DNA of 64,000 nucleotides from Bog-473 sp963791995 (GTDB lineage Bacteria > Actinomycetota > Acidimicrobiia > Acidimicrobiales > RAAP-2): contig CAWBUQ010000022.1 of NCBI GenBank assembly GCA_963791995.1, positions 62,001-126,000 of the forward strand, written 5' to 3'. Every line of letters starts with the position of its first letter. Position 1 is the stretch's first letter. The notes below the pieces were generated by a model that saw only the letters and a list, made by a program, of their open reading frames with translations, did no database searches and had not been told where the DNA came from. Shown here one piece after another: positions 36,864-45,983 of the stretch. Both the position numbers and the translations under genes were made by a program.

Positions 36864-37746
36864 TTAGCGGACGAGCGCGGCGATCCCGAGGCCAAGAGGT
36901 GCCAGCAGCCAGCCCCACCGGACGGCGGCCACCACCACCTCGGAGCGGTAGCCGTAGAGCACGGCGAGCTGGATCGGTTGGAAGGACGGCGCGCTCAACC
37001 CGCTCAGGACCGCCACGACCACCAGCGGTGTCGAGGACAGCAGGGCGGCCGTGATGGCCACGACCAGGTAGTACGCGATCCGCACCAGCCGTCAGCCAGG
37101 TACAGCGCCGCAGAGCGTGTCCGGTCTGGGGGACGCCCAGATTGTGCGGATGGATCACCGAACCCGTGAAGAGTGCGGCGCCCGAGAAGGCGAGGAGGGG
37201 CCCCGCCAGGGTCAAGACGTCGGCGGTCCAGCTCGGTGCGGACCCGACGACATGGAGGAGCAACCCGAGGATCGAGGCCAGGATGGGCGACTGGTCGACC
37301 CAGGTGGTGGCCCGGCGCTGACGAATCGGCGCATCGCGTCGCATCAGGTGGACGCACACGGCGCCCCAGGCCGACGTGATGACGTTGGCCAGTACCGCGA
37401 TCATGGCCCCGGTCGATCCGGCGAACGCGGTTGCTGCCGGGACGACCCAAAATCCGCTGTTCGGGCTGACGGCCCACGCCTCGAGTGCTCCTTCGCCGGC
37501 ACTCCGCCGGCCGCGGGTGATCTGGACCGCGCCCAGCATGAGCCAGAGTCCGGCAGCGAGTGCCAGCGGGCCGACCAGTTGGCGGGCCGAGGTCAGCCGC
37601 CAGGCGGCGGCGAAGGAGAGCGTGGCCGACGTGACCAGGATCTGCACGCGCAGCACGACGGGCCAGACCCGTCGGACCTGTGCGCCGCCGTTCGCCGCGC
37701 CCCAGCCGAGCAGCCCGCCCACCAGGAAGCAGACCAGGCTGAGCAC
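36864..37746 (-). CDS. AEC-family permease (auxin efflux carrier-like), frameshifted near 37095
   Basis: About 290 residues, almost all hydrophobic, with about ten helices. The N-terminal half reads LVCFLVGGLLGWGAANG and later SPNSGFWVVPAATAFAG, typical of AEC (malate/auxin-type) permeases; the last three helices continue in another frame from about 37095 to the stop at 36864. GTG 37746 starts it after a G-rich stretch. The substrate, perhaps an organic acid, is unknown. It converges on the decarboxylase-like gene. Confidence 0.7.
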
Positions 37747-37818
37747 ACCCAGATTGTGCCCCGCCGGAGGTCAGGGGCTCCTCCGGTCGCGCCCGGCGCC
37801 AACGGATAAGGTGCCGCA

Positions 37819-38479
37819 ATGCACACTCAACGCATCCACGAGGTGCTCGCGGAGGCGATTGTCGGGCGTCACTTGCTTACGCACCCCTTCTATCAGCGAT
37901 GGGAAGCAGGAACCCTTTTTGAGGGCGAGCTTGCTGCCTACGCGGAGCAGTACCGCCATATCGAGCGCGAGCTACCGGTCACTCTGGCGGCGATCGCCGC
38001 CGCATTACCGGAAGGACGCGCGCCGCGAGCTGGTCGAGGCGAACCTGGCTGACGAGCTTGGTTCTCCCGAGCCGCACGCCGAGCTCTTCGAGTCGTTCGC
38101 GCTCGCGGCGGGTGCGAAGCCCGATGCCCGCGCGACCCCCTCGACCGCGGCACTCCTTGCCGTGGTGCGGACGACAGCCACCCACGATCCGGCCGCCGCG
38201 CTGGCAATGGTTGCCGCGTACGAGATCCAGGCGTCGGACATCGCGGCTTCCAAGGGGGACGGACTCCGTCGCCACTACGGCTTCGACGAGAGTGGGACCC
38301 GCTTCTGGGACGTCCACCGCACTCAGGAGCTTGAGCATGCGGGCTGGTCGATGGAAGCCCTCACCGAGCTCGGTGCCGATCCCGACGTGGTCCAGGCAGC
38401 GGCCCTCGTCTCCGCCGACTCGTGGTGGCTCTTCCTCAGTGAGCGCGAGGAGATGGCGCCGGCCGGCGCCGCCTGCTGA
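37819..38479 (+). CDS. CADD-like haem-oxygenase-fold protein (possible p-aminobenzoate synthase), frameshifted near 38013
   Basis: About 219 residues when one excess G near 38013 is removed (ALPE then DARRELVEANL). The fold is that of CADD/PqqC/TenA. Residues of chlamydial CADD, which makes p-aminobenzoate from its own Tyr27 and Lys152 with a di-metal centre, appear at matching spacing: Tyr25, Glu79, His86, Glu135, Lys145, His166, Glu170 (Asp in CADD) and His173. ATG 37819. The folate genes in this window lack pabABC. The pABA role is inference from remembered CADD residues; another oxidase function is possible. Confidence 0.72.
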
Positions 38480-38486
38480 ACTCGGG

Positions 38487-39845
38487 CTACTCGAGGTCGC
38501 CGCAACGAGCCGCTGCCTCGGCGAAGGCGGCGGCGCGGGCACGAAAGTCGGCGAAGCGCCCGAAGCTGGGGGCCGCCGGCGAGAGCAGGACGACGCCGCT
38601 CGCTCCCTCGGTGGACTTCGCCCATTCGAAAGCGGTCTCGACGGCCGCCTCGAGATCGGCCACGTCGAGGACGTCGACCCGGCTGGCAGCTGCTGCGCGG
38701 ACGGCCGCGCCGATGCGCGGACCGTTGTCGGGCATCGTCACGACGAGCGTGGGTGCCGCACGGGCGGCCACCGCTGCGCCGAGCGGCGCGTAGTCGACCC
38801 CGCGGTCGAGCCCGCCCACGAGCAACGCGACGGGGCGTCCTTCGAAAGCCTCCAACGCGGCTTGGGCCGGCAACGAGTTCGTCGAGAGACTGTCGTCGAC
38901 GAACTCGACGGTCCCGACGTGACCGAGGGACCGACAGCGGCTGGGCAGACCTCCGAATCCGTGGGCGGCTTTGATCAGCCGTTGCTCGTCGGAGGCCTCG
39001 GCGATGCCCAACCCGCTCAGGACCGCGCGGGCCATGGCTGCGTTGCGTGCGTTGTGGGGCCCGGGGAGCCCGAGGGCGCTCGACCATCGCGTGTCGTCGC
39101 GCACGTCGGCGGCGCTGACCCAGTGCGCGTGCGGTCCGAGCAGCGCCGTCTGCGCACGCAGCTCGCTGTCCGTGCCGTCGAGCAGCGCGAGCGTGACGCC
39201 GGGCTTGGTGCACAACGACAACTTGTCCTCGTAGTAGCGCTCGACCGACCCGTGCCAGTCGAGGTGATCGGGGGAGAGGGACGTCACTGCGACCACGCGG
39301 GGGCCGTGGGCCAGGTCCGGCACCTGGAAGCTCGAGGTCTCAATGATCCAGTAGTCGGGTGCGGGCTCGCCCGCGGCCTCGAGGCCAGGGCCGGGATCCC
39401 ACGGGGGGTGACCGATGTTGCCGCCCGCCCGGGCCCGGTATCCGAGCGCGGTGAGCAGGTGCACCGCGATCGCCGTCGTCGTGCTCTTGCCCTTGGTCCC
39501 CGTGATGCAGGCGACCCGGGTCGGGTCGGCCTCTTCCATGAAGAGCCCGAGCCCCCCGCACACGGCGACGCCAGCCGATTCGAGCTGTGCCACCTCGGGT
39601 CGGTACCGGCTGATGCCCGGGCTCTTCACCACCACATCACAGCGCGCCAGTTCGTCCAGGCCGCCGGCCGCAGTCTGGAGGATGGGAATTCCGTCGTGGT
39701 CGGCGGCCGACGGATTGTCGTCGACCAGAATCGGCGACAGGCCCATGAGGCGCAACCGGCGGACGCTGGCCCGGCCCTCGACGCCGAGACCCCAGACGCC
39801 GACCGACGCGTCAGCGAGTGCGGACCAGGAGATCGGCTGGCGCAT
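38487..39845 (-). CDS. murD2: UDP-MurNAc-L-Ala ligase, MurD2-type (adds L-Glu)
   Basis: A 452-residue Mur ligase. A Rossmann-type N-domain (VGVWGLGVEGRASVRRL), the ATP loop GTKGKST at 116-122, the SPDHLDWHG active-site segment and GPHNARNAAMA are present. Canonical MurD adds D-Glu; the adjacent MurL gene, overlapping by 35 bases, marks this as MurD2, which adds L-Glu to UDP-MurNAc-L-Ala in the cytoplasm. The specificity is inferred from that pairing, known from Xanthomonas and some Actinobacteria. Confidence 0.82.
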   Translation of the reverse strand: MRQPISWSALADASVGVWGLGVEGRASVRRLRLMGLSPILVDDNPSAADHDGIPILQTAAGGLDELARCDVVVKSPGISRYRPEVAQLESAGVAVCGGLGLFMEEADPTRVACITGTKGKSTTTAIAVHLLTALGYRARAGGNIGHPPWDPGPGLEAAGEPAPDYWIIETSSFQVPDLAHGPRVVAVTSLSPDHLDWHGSVERYYEDKLSLCTKPGVTLALLDGTDSELRAQTALLGPHAHWVSAADVRDDTRWSSALGLPGPHNARNAAMARAVLSGLGIAEASDEQRLIKAAHGFGGLPSRCRSLGHVGTVEFVDDSLSTNSLPAQAALEAFEGRPVALLVGGLDRGVDYAPLGAAVAARAAPTLVVTMPDNGPRIGAAVRAAAASRVDVLDVADLEAAVETAFEWAKSTEGASGVVLLSPAAPSFGRFADFRARAAAFAEAAARCGDLE

Positions 39846-41208
39846 AGTGATCGGGAATGTGGTGGCTCCCGCGTGGCTCGAGCAACGCCTCGACGGCAAC
39901 GGTGGGACCGGCGTCGTCCTGGCTGCCGCTGCCCGTGCCCGAGCCCGTGCCCGTGCTGTCTGCCGCTGACCGGACTGCCACCTCGGCGCCGAGTTGCTGC
40001 AGCATCGTCGCGTCCGCCCGGTCCGGCCGCTGCGCGGCACTCAGCACGGCGGCGCGGCACTCGTCGGTGTCACCGACGCACTCGAACGGCTTCATCCCCG
40101 TGCCGAGGGCGAGCAGGGTGCGAAAGCGCTCCTCGTTGTCCGGGTTGTCGAGGGGTTCTGCACCGTCGAACACGGTGGCCAGGTCGGAGCGGTCCATGAA
40201 CGGGGCGAGCATCAGGTCGATGAAGCAGCACTTGTCGCACGTTCCGCACCAGTGGTCCAATCGTTGCGCCGGGTCCTGGCTGAAGGCGCGGTTGCAGCTG
40301 CGAAATGCGCGGTGGTACTGGGTCAGGCGCGCGAACCGGGCGGCCACCCACAGCTCGCTGCGCGGCCTGAGGTAGGAGAACACCGAGAAGTGCGCGCCCA
40401 GGTTGGCGTGGACGACCTCCCCGAAGGCTTGTTCGAATTGGTCGCTCTTCGACCATTGATGATTGACCGCGTGGTCCCCGTTCACGAGAGTCGGTACCGA
40501 GGCGGACCACTCGTTGGAGAGGACGACCGCGTCGCGGCCCTCGAGGACTGCCGCCACGACCGCGGTCGCAGTGACGATCGCGGTCACGGGGACGTGGCCG
40601 TTCAGGAAGCCCATCGTGGGCGAGTGGCGGACAAGGGGATCGATCTCCCGTTCGACGTGCCGCACGGGCAGTCCTGTGACCCGGGCCGCGTCCTCAATGG
40701 CGACGAAGCGATCACCTGGTGGGTGCACGACACAGAGTGCAGCGTCGGGATGGTCGAGCGAGAGTGCGTCGACCGTGACGATGGAATCGATGCCGCCCCC
40801 GAAGGGGATCAGAGGCCGACCCGGTCGAGGTGCGTACGCCGGCGTGGGCGGGTCGGCCAGATCGGGGCCGACGACGCGGAGCCCCCCGAGGTCGATGCCG
40901 TTGCGGAAGGCGAACTCGGCGAGGCCGTGGACGAAGTACTCGGTCAGGAACGACCGCTCGAGGGAGGTGGTCGCGAGGTCGCCGAGGTCGATGACGGGCG
41001 CTGCCGTGGTCTTGTAGTACGAGACGCCGGCCACGAGGTAGAGAAGACGGGCGGCTGCCCGCACGGCCGGGTCGGCCCAGTCGCCCCCTGACGAGAAGGT
41101 GAACCGCTCCGTGAAGACGTGTTCTCCAGCGGCGTAGCGGCAGAGGACGGCGTCGCGCGCGGGGTCGATGACGTACTCGTCGTAGCGGAAGATGTCGTCG
41201 AGAGCCAT
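39811..41208 (-). CDS. murL: UDP-MurNAc-L-Ala-L-Glu epimerase
   Basis: A 465-residue protein matching MurL, which converts the terminal L-Glu of UDP-MurNAc-L-Ala-L-Glu to D-Glu using ATP, replacing glutamate racemase. The PP-loop-like PFGGGIDSIVT at 135-145 and the cysteine cluster CGTCDKCCFIDLMLAPF near residue 320 are visible. A low-complexity TGTGSGTGSGS linker precedes the last 35 residues, which overlap the murD2 start. ATG 41208. The murL-murD2 order supports both calls. Confidence 0.8.
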   Translation of the reverse strand: MALDDIFRYDEYVIDPARDAVLCRYAAGEHVFTERFTFSSGGDWADPAVRAAARLLYLVAGVSYYKTTAAPVIDLGDLATTSLERSFLTEYFVHGLAEFAFRNGIDLGGLRVVGPDLADPPTPAYAPRPGRPLIPFGGGIDSIVTVDALSLDHPDAALCVVHPPGDRFVAIEDAARVTGLPVRHVEREIDPLVRHSPTMGFLNGHVPVTAIVTATAVVAAVLEGRDAVVLSNEWSASVPTLVNGDHAVNHQWSKSDQFEQAFGEVVHANLGAHFSVFSYLRPRSELWVAARFARLTQYHRAFRSCNRAFSQDPAQRLDHWCGTCDKCCFIDLMLAPFMDRSDLATVFDGAEPLDNPDNEERFRTLLALGTGMKPFECVGDTDECRAAVLSAAQRPDRADATMLQQLGAEVAVRSAADSTGTGSGTGSGSQDDAGPTVAVEALLEPRGSHHIPDHYAPADLLVRTR

Positions 41209-41284
41209 CGCAGGAGTGAGGGGTGCGCCGGGCGTCGGAGCGCTCCCATGCTACGGCGCACGCCGTGATGTCAGGGCCAGCCGT

Positions 41285-41320
41285 TCAGCCGGTGAGCCGC
41301 CTGCGTCAGCCGGTGAGCCG
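41285..41320. repeat. 15-bp direct repeat with 21-bp period at the pgeF stop
   Basis: TCAGCCGGTGAGCCG occurs at 41285-41299 and again at 41306-41320. The right copy covers the last codons and stop of the leftward gene; the left copy repeats them beyond the stop. Confidence 0.8.
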
Positions 41321-42107
41321 GGCCAGCAGGGCGAACCGGCCGCAGGGGCGCTGGGCGCGATCGCTGAAGAAGGCGGCGTCGGAGGTCGTGAGCTGGCTGC
41401 TGACGATGTGGTCGTCGCGGCACGCCGGCCCGGCGCAGCTGTTGGCTGTTGGCGGCGATCAGGTCCACCAGCCAATGGCCGGGGCCATCGGCCCGGGCGA
41501 CACCGTCGTCGAGCGGGTCGGGGTGCGCCGCCGCGCCCAACGCGCCGTAGACGTCGTCGGAGACCTGGTACCGATCGGGTGCCACCGCAGGACCGAGGAA
41601 GGCCCGAACCCGCTCTGGCCGCGCCCCGAGCACTTCCATGACCCCGAGCGCCGACACGGCGACGCCCGCGGCGGTGCCGCGCCATCCGGCGTGCACCGCC
41701 GCCAGGACGCCCGCGACGGGGTCGACGAGGGCGAGCGGAACACAGTCGGCCACCATGATGACCAGCGTGATCCCCGGTGCCGTCGTCACGAGCACGTCGG
41801 TGTCGGGCACCGCGTCCTCGTCGCTGGCAACGCCGCGTCCGCGGTCGTGCGGACCGACCATCGCCACCGCGCTGCCGTGGACCTGGCGCGCGAACACGGC
41901 GTCGTCGAGGTGCACACCGAAAGCCGCGGCCGCGCGTGCGCGGTTGGCCGCCACATCCGCCGGACGGTCGCCAACGTGGAGGCCGAGGTTCAGCGTGTCG
42001 TACGGGGGATCGGACACCCCGCCGTTCCGCGTGGTGACGGCCACCGATGCACCGTGCATGGCCGCGTCGTCCCAGTACACCAAGGTCGCCTCGGGCGCGT
42101 CGGGCAT
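41306..42107 (-). CDS. pgeF: PgeF/YfiH-family copper oxidase-type protein, frameshifted near 41420
   Basis: About 266 residues. RQVHGSAV, VADCVPLALVDP and VHAGWRGT carry the His-Cys-His metal site of the YfiH family (laccase domain; reported purine nucleoside phosphorylase and peptidoglycan-editing activities). An excess C near 41420 hides the normal C-terminus, which in the next frame reads RDDHIVSSQLTTSDAAFFS...CGRFALLARLTG and stops at 41306. ATG 42107. Its position beside murD2-murL agrees with the peptidoglycan-editing role suggested for PgeF. Confidence 0.85.
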
Positions 42108-42286
42108 CGACCTCGACCATATCGAGCGAGTGGCGCGGCCCTAGGACGCTTCGCTCTCCGCCCAGACCGTGGTGGGGACCACCGAGAGCAGCGAACTCCC
42201 GAATGCTGCGGGCCGGTGCCGCCGTGTTAGCCGGCCCGCGCTGGAGGTCGGCGAACCCATAGAGCTCGGCGGCGTCGCCCCCCGGG

Positions 42287-42580
42287 TCAGCGGGGTGCGG
42301 CGTCCCACCCGCGCGCGACAGTGTCGAGGGGCCCGGGGAGCCCGAGGACGTCGGCCAACGAGGCGCCCGCATCGAGAGCGCGGAACAGCACGCCGACGGA
42401 TTCGAGGGAGAAGCCCAAGCCCTGGAGGCGCAGCACAGCTGCGAGACGGTCGCGGTGGGCAGGCCCGTAGAGGCCGGTGCGCCCCTGGAGCGCAGGGTGG
42501 GGCAGCAGCCCGAGCGTCTGGAGCGAGCGGACCCGGCGCGTCGTCGTCCCCGCCGCCGTCGCCAGCTCGTCGATCGTCAT
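42287..42580 (-). CDS. MerR-family regulator, short
   Basis: A 97-residue protein: a MerR-like winged helix (MTIDELATAAGTTTRRVRSLQTLGLLPHP, then GRTGLYGPAHRDRLAAVLRLQGLGFSLESV) and a short tail with no effector domain. ATG 42580 has a weak SD; GTG 42601 after AGGTGG is a possible alternative start. It is divergent from the MaoC-type hydratase gene across an A/T-rich promoter and probably regulates it. Confidence 0.8.
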   Translation of the reverse strand: MTIDELATAAGTTTRRVRSLQTLGLLPHPALQGRTGLYGPAHRDRLAAVLRLQGLGFSLESVGVLFRALDAGASLADVLGLPGPLDTVARGWDAAPR

Positions 42581-42611
42581 GGGTTGCCGGTCACCCGTCA
42601 CGAGGTCCACC

Positions 42612-42640
42612 TTGACAAGTATGACATATAACAATGTAAC
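42612..42640 (+). promoter_or_regulatory. Putative promoter of the MaoC gene with MerR operator
   Basis: TTGACA at 42612-42617 and TGTAAC at 42635-42640 are 17 bases apart. The spacer is unusually A/T-rich for this genome and contains ACAT-6-ATGT (42624-42637). A regulator binding in the spacer is typical of the MerR family, whose gene is divergent. Strength and start point are unverified. Confidence 0.4.
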
Positions 42641-42693
42641 ATGAAGCTCCGTCACCGTCTGAGGTGACCCACGGAGAACGAGGAATCCGAGCC

Positions 42694-43584
42694 ATGGCAC
42701 TGAACCCCGACGCAGTCGGCAACACGTCCGAACCCGCCGAACGCTCCTGGGAGCACACCGACGCCCTCCTCTACGCCCTGGGCGTCGGCGCGGGCGCCCT
42801 CGACCCGACCGGCTTCGAGCTCGACCTCACCACCGAGAACTCGGTGGGTGTGACCCAGCGCGTCCTGCCCACCTTCACCACGATCATCGGACAGGGCGGC
42901 GGAAGAGCCATGCTGTCGATCGGCGAGTACGACCCCGCCATGCTGGTGCACGGCGAGCAGGCGATCCGGCTCCACGGCGAGATCCCACCAGCGGGTGCCG
43001 TCTCGACGGTCACGAGGGTCGCCGGCATGTACGACAAGGGTTCGGCCGGCCTGGTCGTGCTCGAGAGCGAGTCGCGCGACGTCGCGACCGGCGAGCCGGC
43101 GTTCTCGGGTCGCACTGCACTCTTCATCCGTGGCGCCGGTGGGTTCGGCGGGCCGCGCAACCCCGAGGGTGACGAGGAGAGCACGCTGGCCGCAGAGCCG
43201 CTGCCCACACGCGAGCCCGACGAAGTGGTGTCCTACGCCACCCGGGCCGATCAGGCGCTGCTCTACCGGCTGAGCGGCGACCGCAACCCGTTGCATTCGG
43301 ATCCCACCTTCGCCAAGCGTGCGGGCTTCGACCGCCCGATCCTGCACGGGCTGTGCACGTACGGCTTCACCGGCCGCGCCCTGCTGCACACGGTGTGCGG
43401 CTCGGACCCGGCGCGCTTCGGGGCGATGCGGGCTCGTTTCTCCAAGCCGACCATGCCGGGCGACACCCTGACCGTGTCCGTCTGGGACGTCGGCGACACG
43501 GCCGCGGGCGCCTACCGGTTCCGCACCGAGACCCAGCGCGGCGACACGGTGATCGACGCCGGGCTCCTCCGCCTGGCCGGCTGA
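42694..43584 (+). CDS. MaoC-type hydratase, double hotdog
   Basis: A 296-residue protein with two hotdog halves. The second holds the MaoC hydratase motif YRLSGDRNPLHSDPTFAKRAGFDRPILHG, with catalytic Asp and His of the (R)-specific 2-enoyl-CoA hydratases; the first half lacks them, as in eukaryote-like type 2 hydratases. It would hydrate trans-2-enoyl-CoA in fatty acid or sterol side-chain breakdown. ATG 42694 follows GAGGAA. Controlled probably by the divergent MerR gene. Confidence 0.88.
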   Translation: MALNPDAVGNTSEPAERSWEHTDALLYALGVGAGALDPTGFELDLTTENSVGVTQRVLPTFTTIIGQGGGRAMLSIGEYDPAMLVHGEQAIRLHGEIPPAGAVSTVTRVAGMYDKGSAGLVVLESESRDVATGEPAFSGRTALFIRGAGGFGGPRNPEGDEESTLAAEPLPTREPDEVVSYATRADQALLYRLSGDRNPLHSDPTFAKRAGFDRPILHGLCTYGFTGRALLHTVCGSDPARFGAMRARFSKPTMPGDTLTVSVWDVGDTAAGAYRFRTETQRGDTVIDAGLLRLAG

Positions 43585-43694
43585 CCGGCCGCTGCGGCCG
43601 GCTCAGCCGGCACGAGGATCTCGACGCCACCCTGGTCAGCCCGGCGCAATGGGCGTAGAACTACGGGGGTCAACCCACGTGCAAGGAGGCAGCC

Positions 43695-43991
43695 GTGGCT
43701 TTCGTGCAACTGATCGAATTCCAAACGAGCCGGATCGACGAATTCGACTCGGCCCTGGACCAGTGGCTCACCGAGTCGGAGGGGTGGCGGGGCCCCACCA
43801 GGGCCCTGCAGACCAAGGACCGGGACCGGCCTGACACCTATGTCCAGATCGTCGAGTTCCCCTCGTACGAGGCGGCCATGGAGAATTCGGCACGGCCCGA
43901 GACGAGCCGGCTGGCCGAACGACTCGCCGCGCTGTGCACCGCGCCGCCGACCTTCCACAACCTCGACGTGCGGCGCGAAGAGGCGATGTAG
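43695..43991 (+). CDS. Small hypothetical protein, dimeric alpha-beta barrel-like, 98 aa
   Basis: A 98-residue protein with the strand-helix-strand pattern of ABM-type barrels: MAFVQLIEFQTSRIDEFDSALDQWL, then TYVQIVEFPSYEAAMENSARPETSRLAERLAALC, then FHNLDV. No cofactor residues identified. GTG 43695 follows AAGGAGGCAG. It stands alone between MaoC and a convergent SDR gene; 43992-44126 shows nothing further. Confidence 0.7.
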   Translation: MAFVQLIEFQTSRIDEFDSALDQWLTESEGWRGPTRALQTKDRDRPDTYVQIVEFPSYEAAMENSARPETSRLAERLAALCTAPPTFHNLDVRREEAM

Positions 43992-44126
43992 CGAAGCAAC
44001 GCCGCGCCAGGAACCGCCGTACCGGACCTCATGCCAACCCCACCGGAGGCCCGATCACGGAAAGCCGAACGCGGGCACCGCCAAGGGCTGACGGACCCGC
44101 CGGCCCGTGCAACCACCCCGAGCCGG

Positions 44127-44951
44127 TCAGTCCCCGAAGAGCAGGGAATAGTCGGCGCCGCGCCGGAGGTGGTGGCCGCCGTCGACACCGAGCACCTCAC
44201 CGGTGACGAAGGATGCCTCGGGGCCGATGAGATAGCGCACGGCGGCCGCCACATCGTCGACCGTGCCGACCCGCCCGAGCGGCATCTGCTGCAGGTAGTC
44301 GTCGAGCAGGGCGCCACCGGCCGTGATGAACGACATCAGTTCGTCGTCGATGATCCCGGGCGCCACCGCGTTGACCCGGATGCCCAGCGGCCCGAGCTCT
44401 TCAGCCGCCGTCTCGGTCAAGAATCCGATCCCGGCCTTCGACACCCCGTAGGCCCATAGGAGGGGGTGCGGGAACCGACCGGCCCCTGAGGACATGAGGA
44501 CGATGGAGCCCGGGCCGCCCTGCGCCTGCATGGCGGACGCCCCCTGTTTCACGCAGATGACCGAGCCGACCAGGTTCAAGTCGACGGTCGAGCGAACCGC
44601 GTCCACATCGGCGGAGAGGACCGAGCCGATGTGGGTCGACCCGCCTGCGCAGGCGAACAGCCCGTCGATGCGCCCGGTCGCCTCCGCGGTGGCGGCGACT
44701 GCGGCCGCGACCTGCTCTTCCACGGTGACGTCGGCCACGATGTAGCGCGCCGTCGCGTCCGGGGCGGCGCTCGCTGAGATGCGAGCCGTGGCGTCGGCCA
44801 ATTTCTGCTCCGTGCGCCCGCAGATGGTCACATGGGCACCCTCGGCGGCGAAACGCGCCGCCGTGGCCAGGCCGATGCCGCTCCCGCCGCCGGTGACGAG
44901 GATGGACCAGCCCGCGATCCCGGCGTCGTGCGGGCCTGCGGCCTCGGCCAT
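44127..44951 (-). CDS. Short-chain dehydrogenase/reductase
   Basis: A 274-residue SDR. The NAD(P) loop is TGGGSGIGLATAARFAAEG; NAG appears as CAGG; the catalytic Ser is in VLMSSGAG and Tyr-Lys in AYGVSK. VAPGIIDDEL and the VTGEVLGVDGGHHLRRG ending are typical of SDRs acting on acyl or alcohol substrates. ATG 44951. It is divergent from sigR. Substrate unknown. Confidence 0.9.
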   Translation of the reverse strand: MAEAAGPHDAGIAGWSILVTGGGSGIGLATAARFAAEGAHVTICGRTEQKLADATARISASAAPDATARYIVADVTVEEQVAAAVAATAEATGRIDGLFACAGGSTHIGSVLSADVDAVRSTVDLNLVGSVICVKQGASAMQAQGGPGSIVLMSSGAGRFPHPLLWAYGVSKAGIGFLTETAAEELGPLGIRVNAVAPGIIDDELMSFITAGGALLDDYLQQMPLGRVGTVDDVAAAVRYLIGPEASFVTGEVLGVDGGHHLRRGADYSLLFGD

Positions 44952-45035
44952 CAGAGCGGCCCGACCGCCGCGTGTGGCGTGGGTGTCGCCGAGGTCACGG
45001 CCGAGACGATATCGCCGGGTGGGTAGGGTTGGTCC

Positions 45036-45611
45036 ATGGCAGACCAGGCGACTTTCACCGACGTCGCCATGGAGTTCATGCCCGGGCTCTACTCGGCGGC
45101 TCTGCGCATGACGCGGAACCGGGCGGACGCCGAGGATCTGGTCCAGGAGACCTATCTGAAGGCGTATCGCTCGTTCGGGTCCTTCACCGAGGGCACCAAC
45201 CTGCGGGCCTGGCTCTACCGCATCTTGACCAACACCTACATCAACTCCTATCGGGCCGCGCAGCGGCGGCCTGAGACGACCGACGTCGAGGACGTCGAGG
45301 ACCTCTACCTCTACAAGCGCCTGGCCGGTTCGGGCGGGAGCGAGGTAGGCCGGTCCGCCGAGGACGAGGCGCTGGACCGCTTCACCGACGAGGACGTGAA
45401 GGCGGCGCTCGAATCGCTGCCCGAGTCGTTCCGCATGGCGGTGTTGCTCGCCGACGTGGAGGGATTCAGCTACAAGGAGATCTCCGAGATCACCGACGTG
45501 CCGATCGGGACAGTCATGAGCCGGATCCACCGGGGAAGAAGGGCGCTCCAAAAGGCGTTGCACGATGTGGCGGAAGCGCGAGGGCTCGTCGGCAGCGTGC
45601 CGGGGGGTTGA
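45036..45611 (+). CDS. sigR: ECF sigma factor, SigR/SigH type
   Basis: A 191-residue group 4 sigma factor: region 2 (YSAALRMTRNRADAEDLVQETYLKAYRSF...RAWLYRILTNTYINSYR) and region 4 (LPESFRMAVLLADVEGFSYKEISEITDVPIGTVMSRIHRGRRAL). The region 2 pattern and the RsrA-type gene following are those of the thiol-oxidative-stress sigma factor SigR (Streptomyces) or SigH (mycobacteria). ATG 45036. The stop is six bases before the anti-sigma start. Confidence 0.93.
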   Translation: MADQATFTDVAMEFMPGLYSAALRMTRNRADAEDLVQETYLKAYRSFGSFTEGTNLRAWLYRILTNTYINSYRAAQRRPETTDVEDVEDLYLYKRLAGSGGSEVGRSAEDEALDRFTDEDVKAALESLPESFRMAVLLADVEGFSYKEISEITDVPIGTVMSRIHRGRRALQKALHDVAEARGLVGSVPGG

Positions 45612-45616
45612 AGAAG

Positions 45617-45940
45617 ATGAGTGGACGAGACGTGGGCGAAAGCAAGGAGACACAGCCGGGCGCCATGGACGCCGGCGCGCTGTTCGGCCCCTCGGTGGAC
45701 TGCGAGGAGGCGGTGCACGAGCTGTACCACTACCTCGACGGCGAGCTCACAGAAGAGCGGCGTTACGAAATCCGTGTCCATCTGGACTGGTGTGGTCCCT
45801 GCGGCGGCGCCGCCGAGTTCGAGGCCGAGCTGCGCAAGGTGATCGCCAACCGGTGCAAGGACCGCGTGCCCCAGAGCCTCATCGACCGGGTGGCTTCGGC
45901 CATCAACGAAGAAAGTCGCCAGCACGACGGCGAGCACTGA
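45617..45940 (+). CDS. rsrA: Zinc-binding anti-sigma factor, RsrA type
   Basis: A 107-residue ZAS-family anti-sigma factor. His55-x3-Cys59-x2-Cys62 is the zinc motif, with Cys29 (DCEEAV) as the further conserved cysteine. In RsrA, disulphide formation releases zinc and frees SigR. The start is taken at ATG 45617; a TTG at 45608 overlapping the sigR stop is possible. The N-terminal 25 residues are longer and more acidic than usual. Confidence 0.9.
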   Translation: MSGRDVGESKETQPGAMDAGALFGPSVDCEEAVHELYHYLDGELTEERRYEIRVHLDWCGPCGGAAEFEAELRKVIANRCKDRVPQSLIDRVASAINEESRQHDGEH

Positions 45941-45983
45941 GCTGACACCGGCGGTCCCGGACCTCCCGATCGGCGGGACGGCC

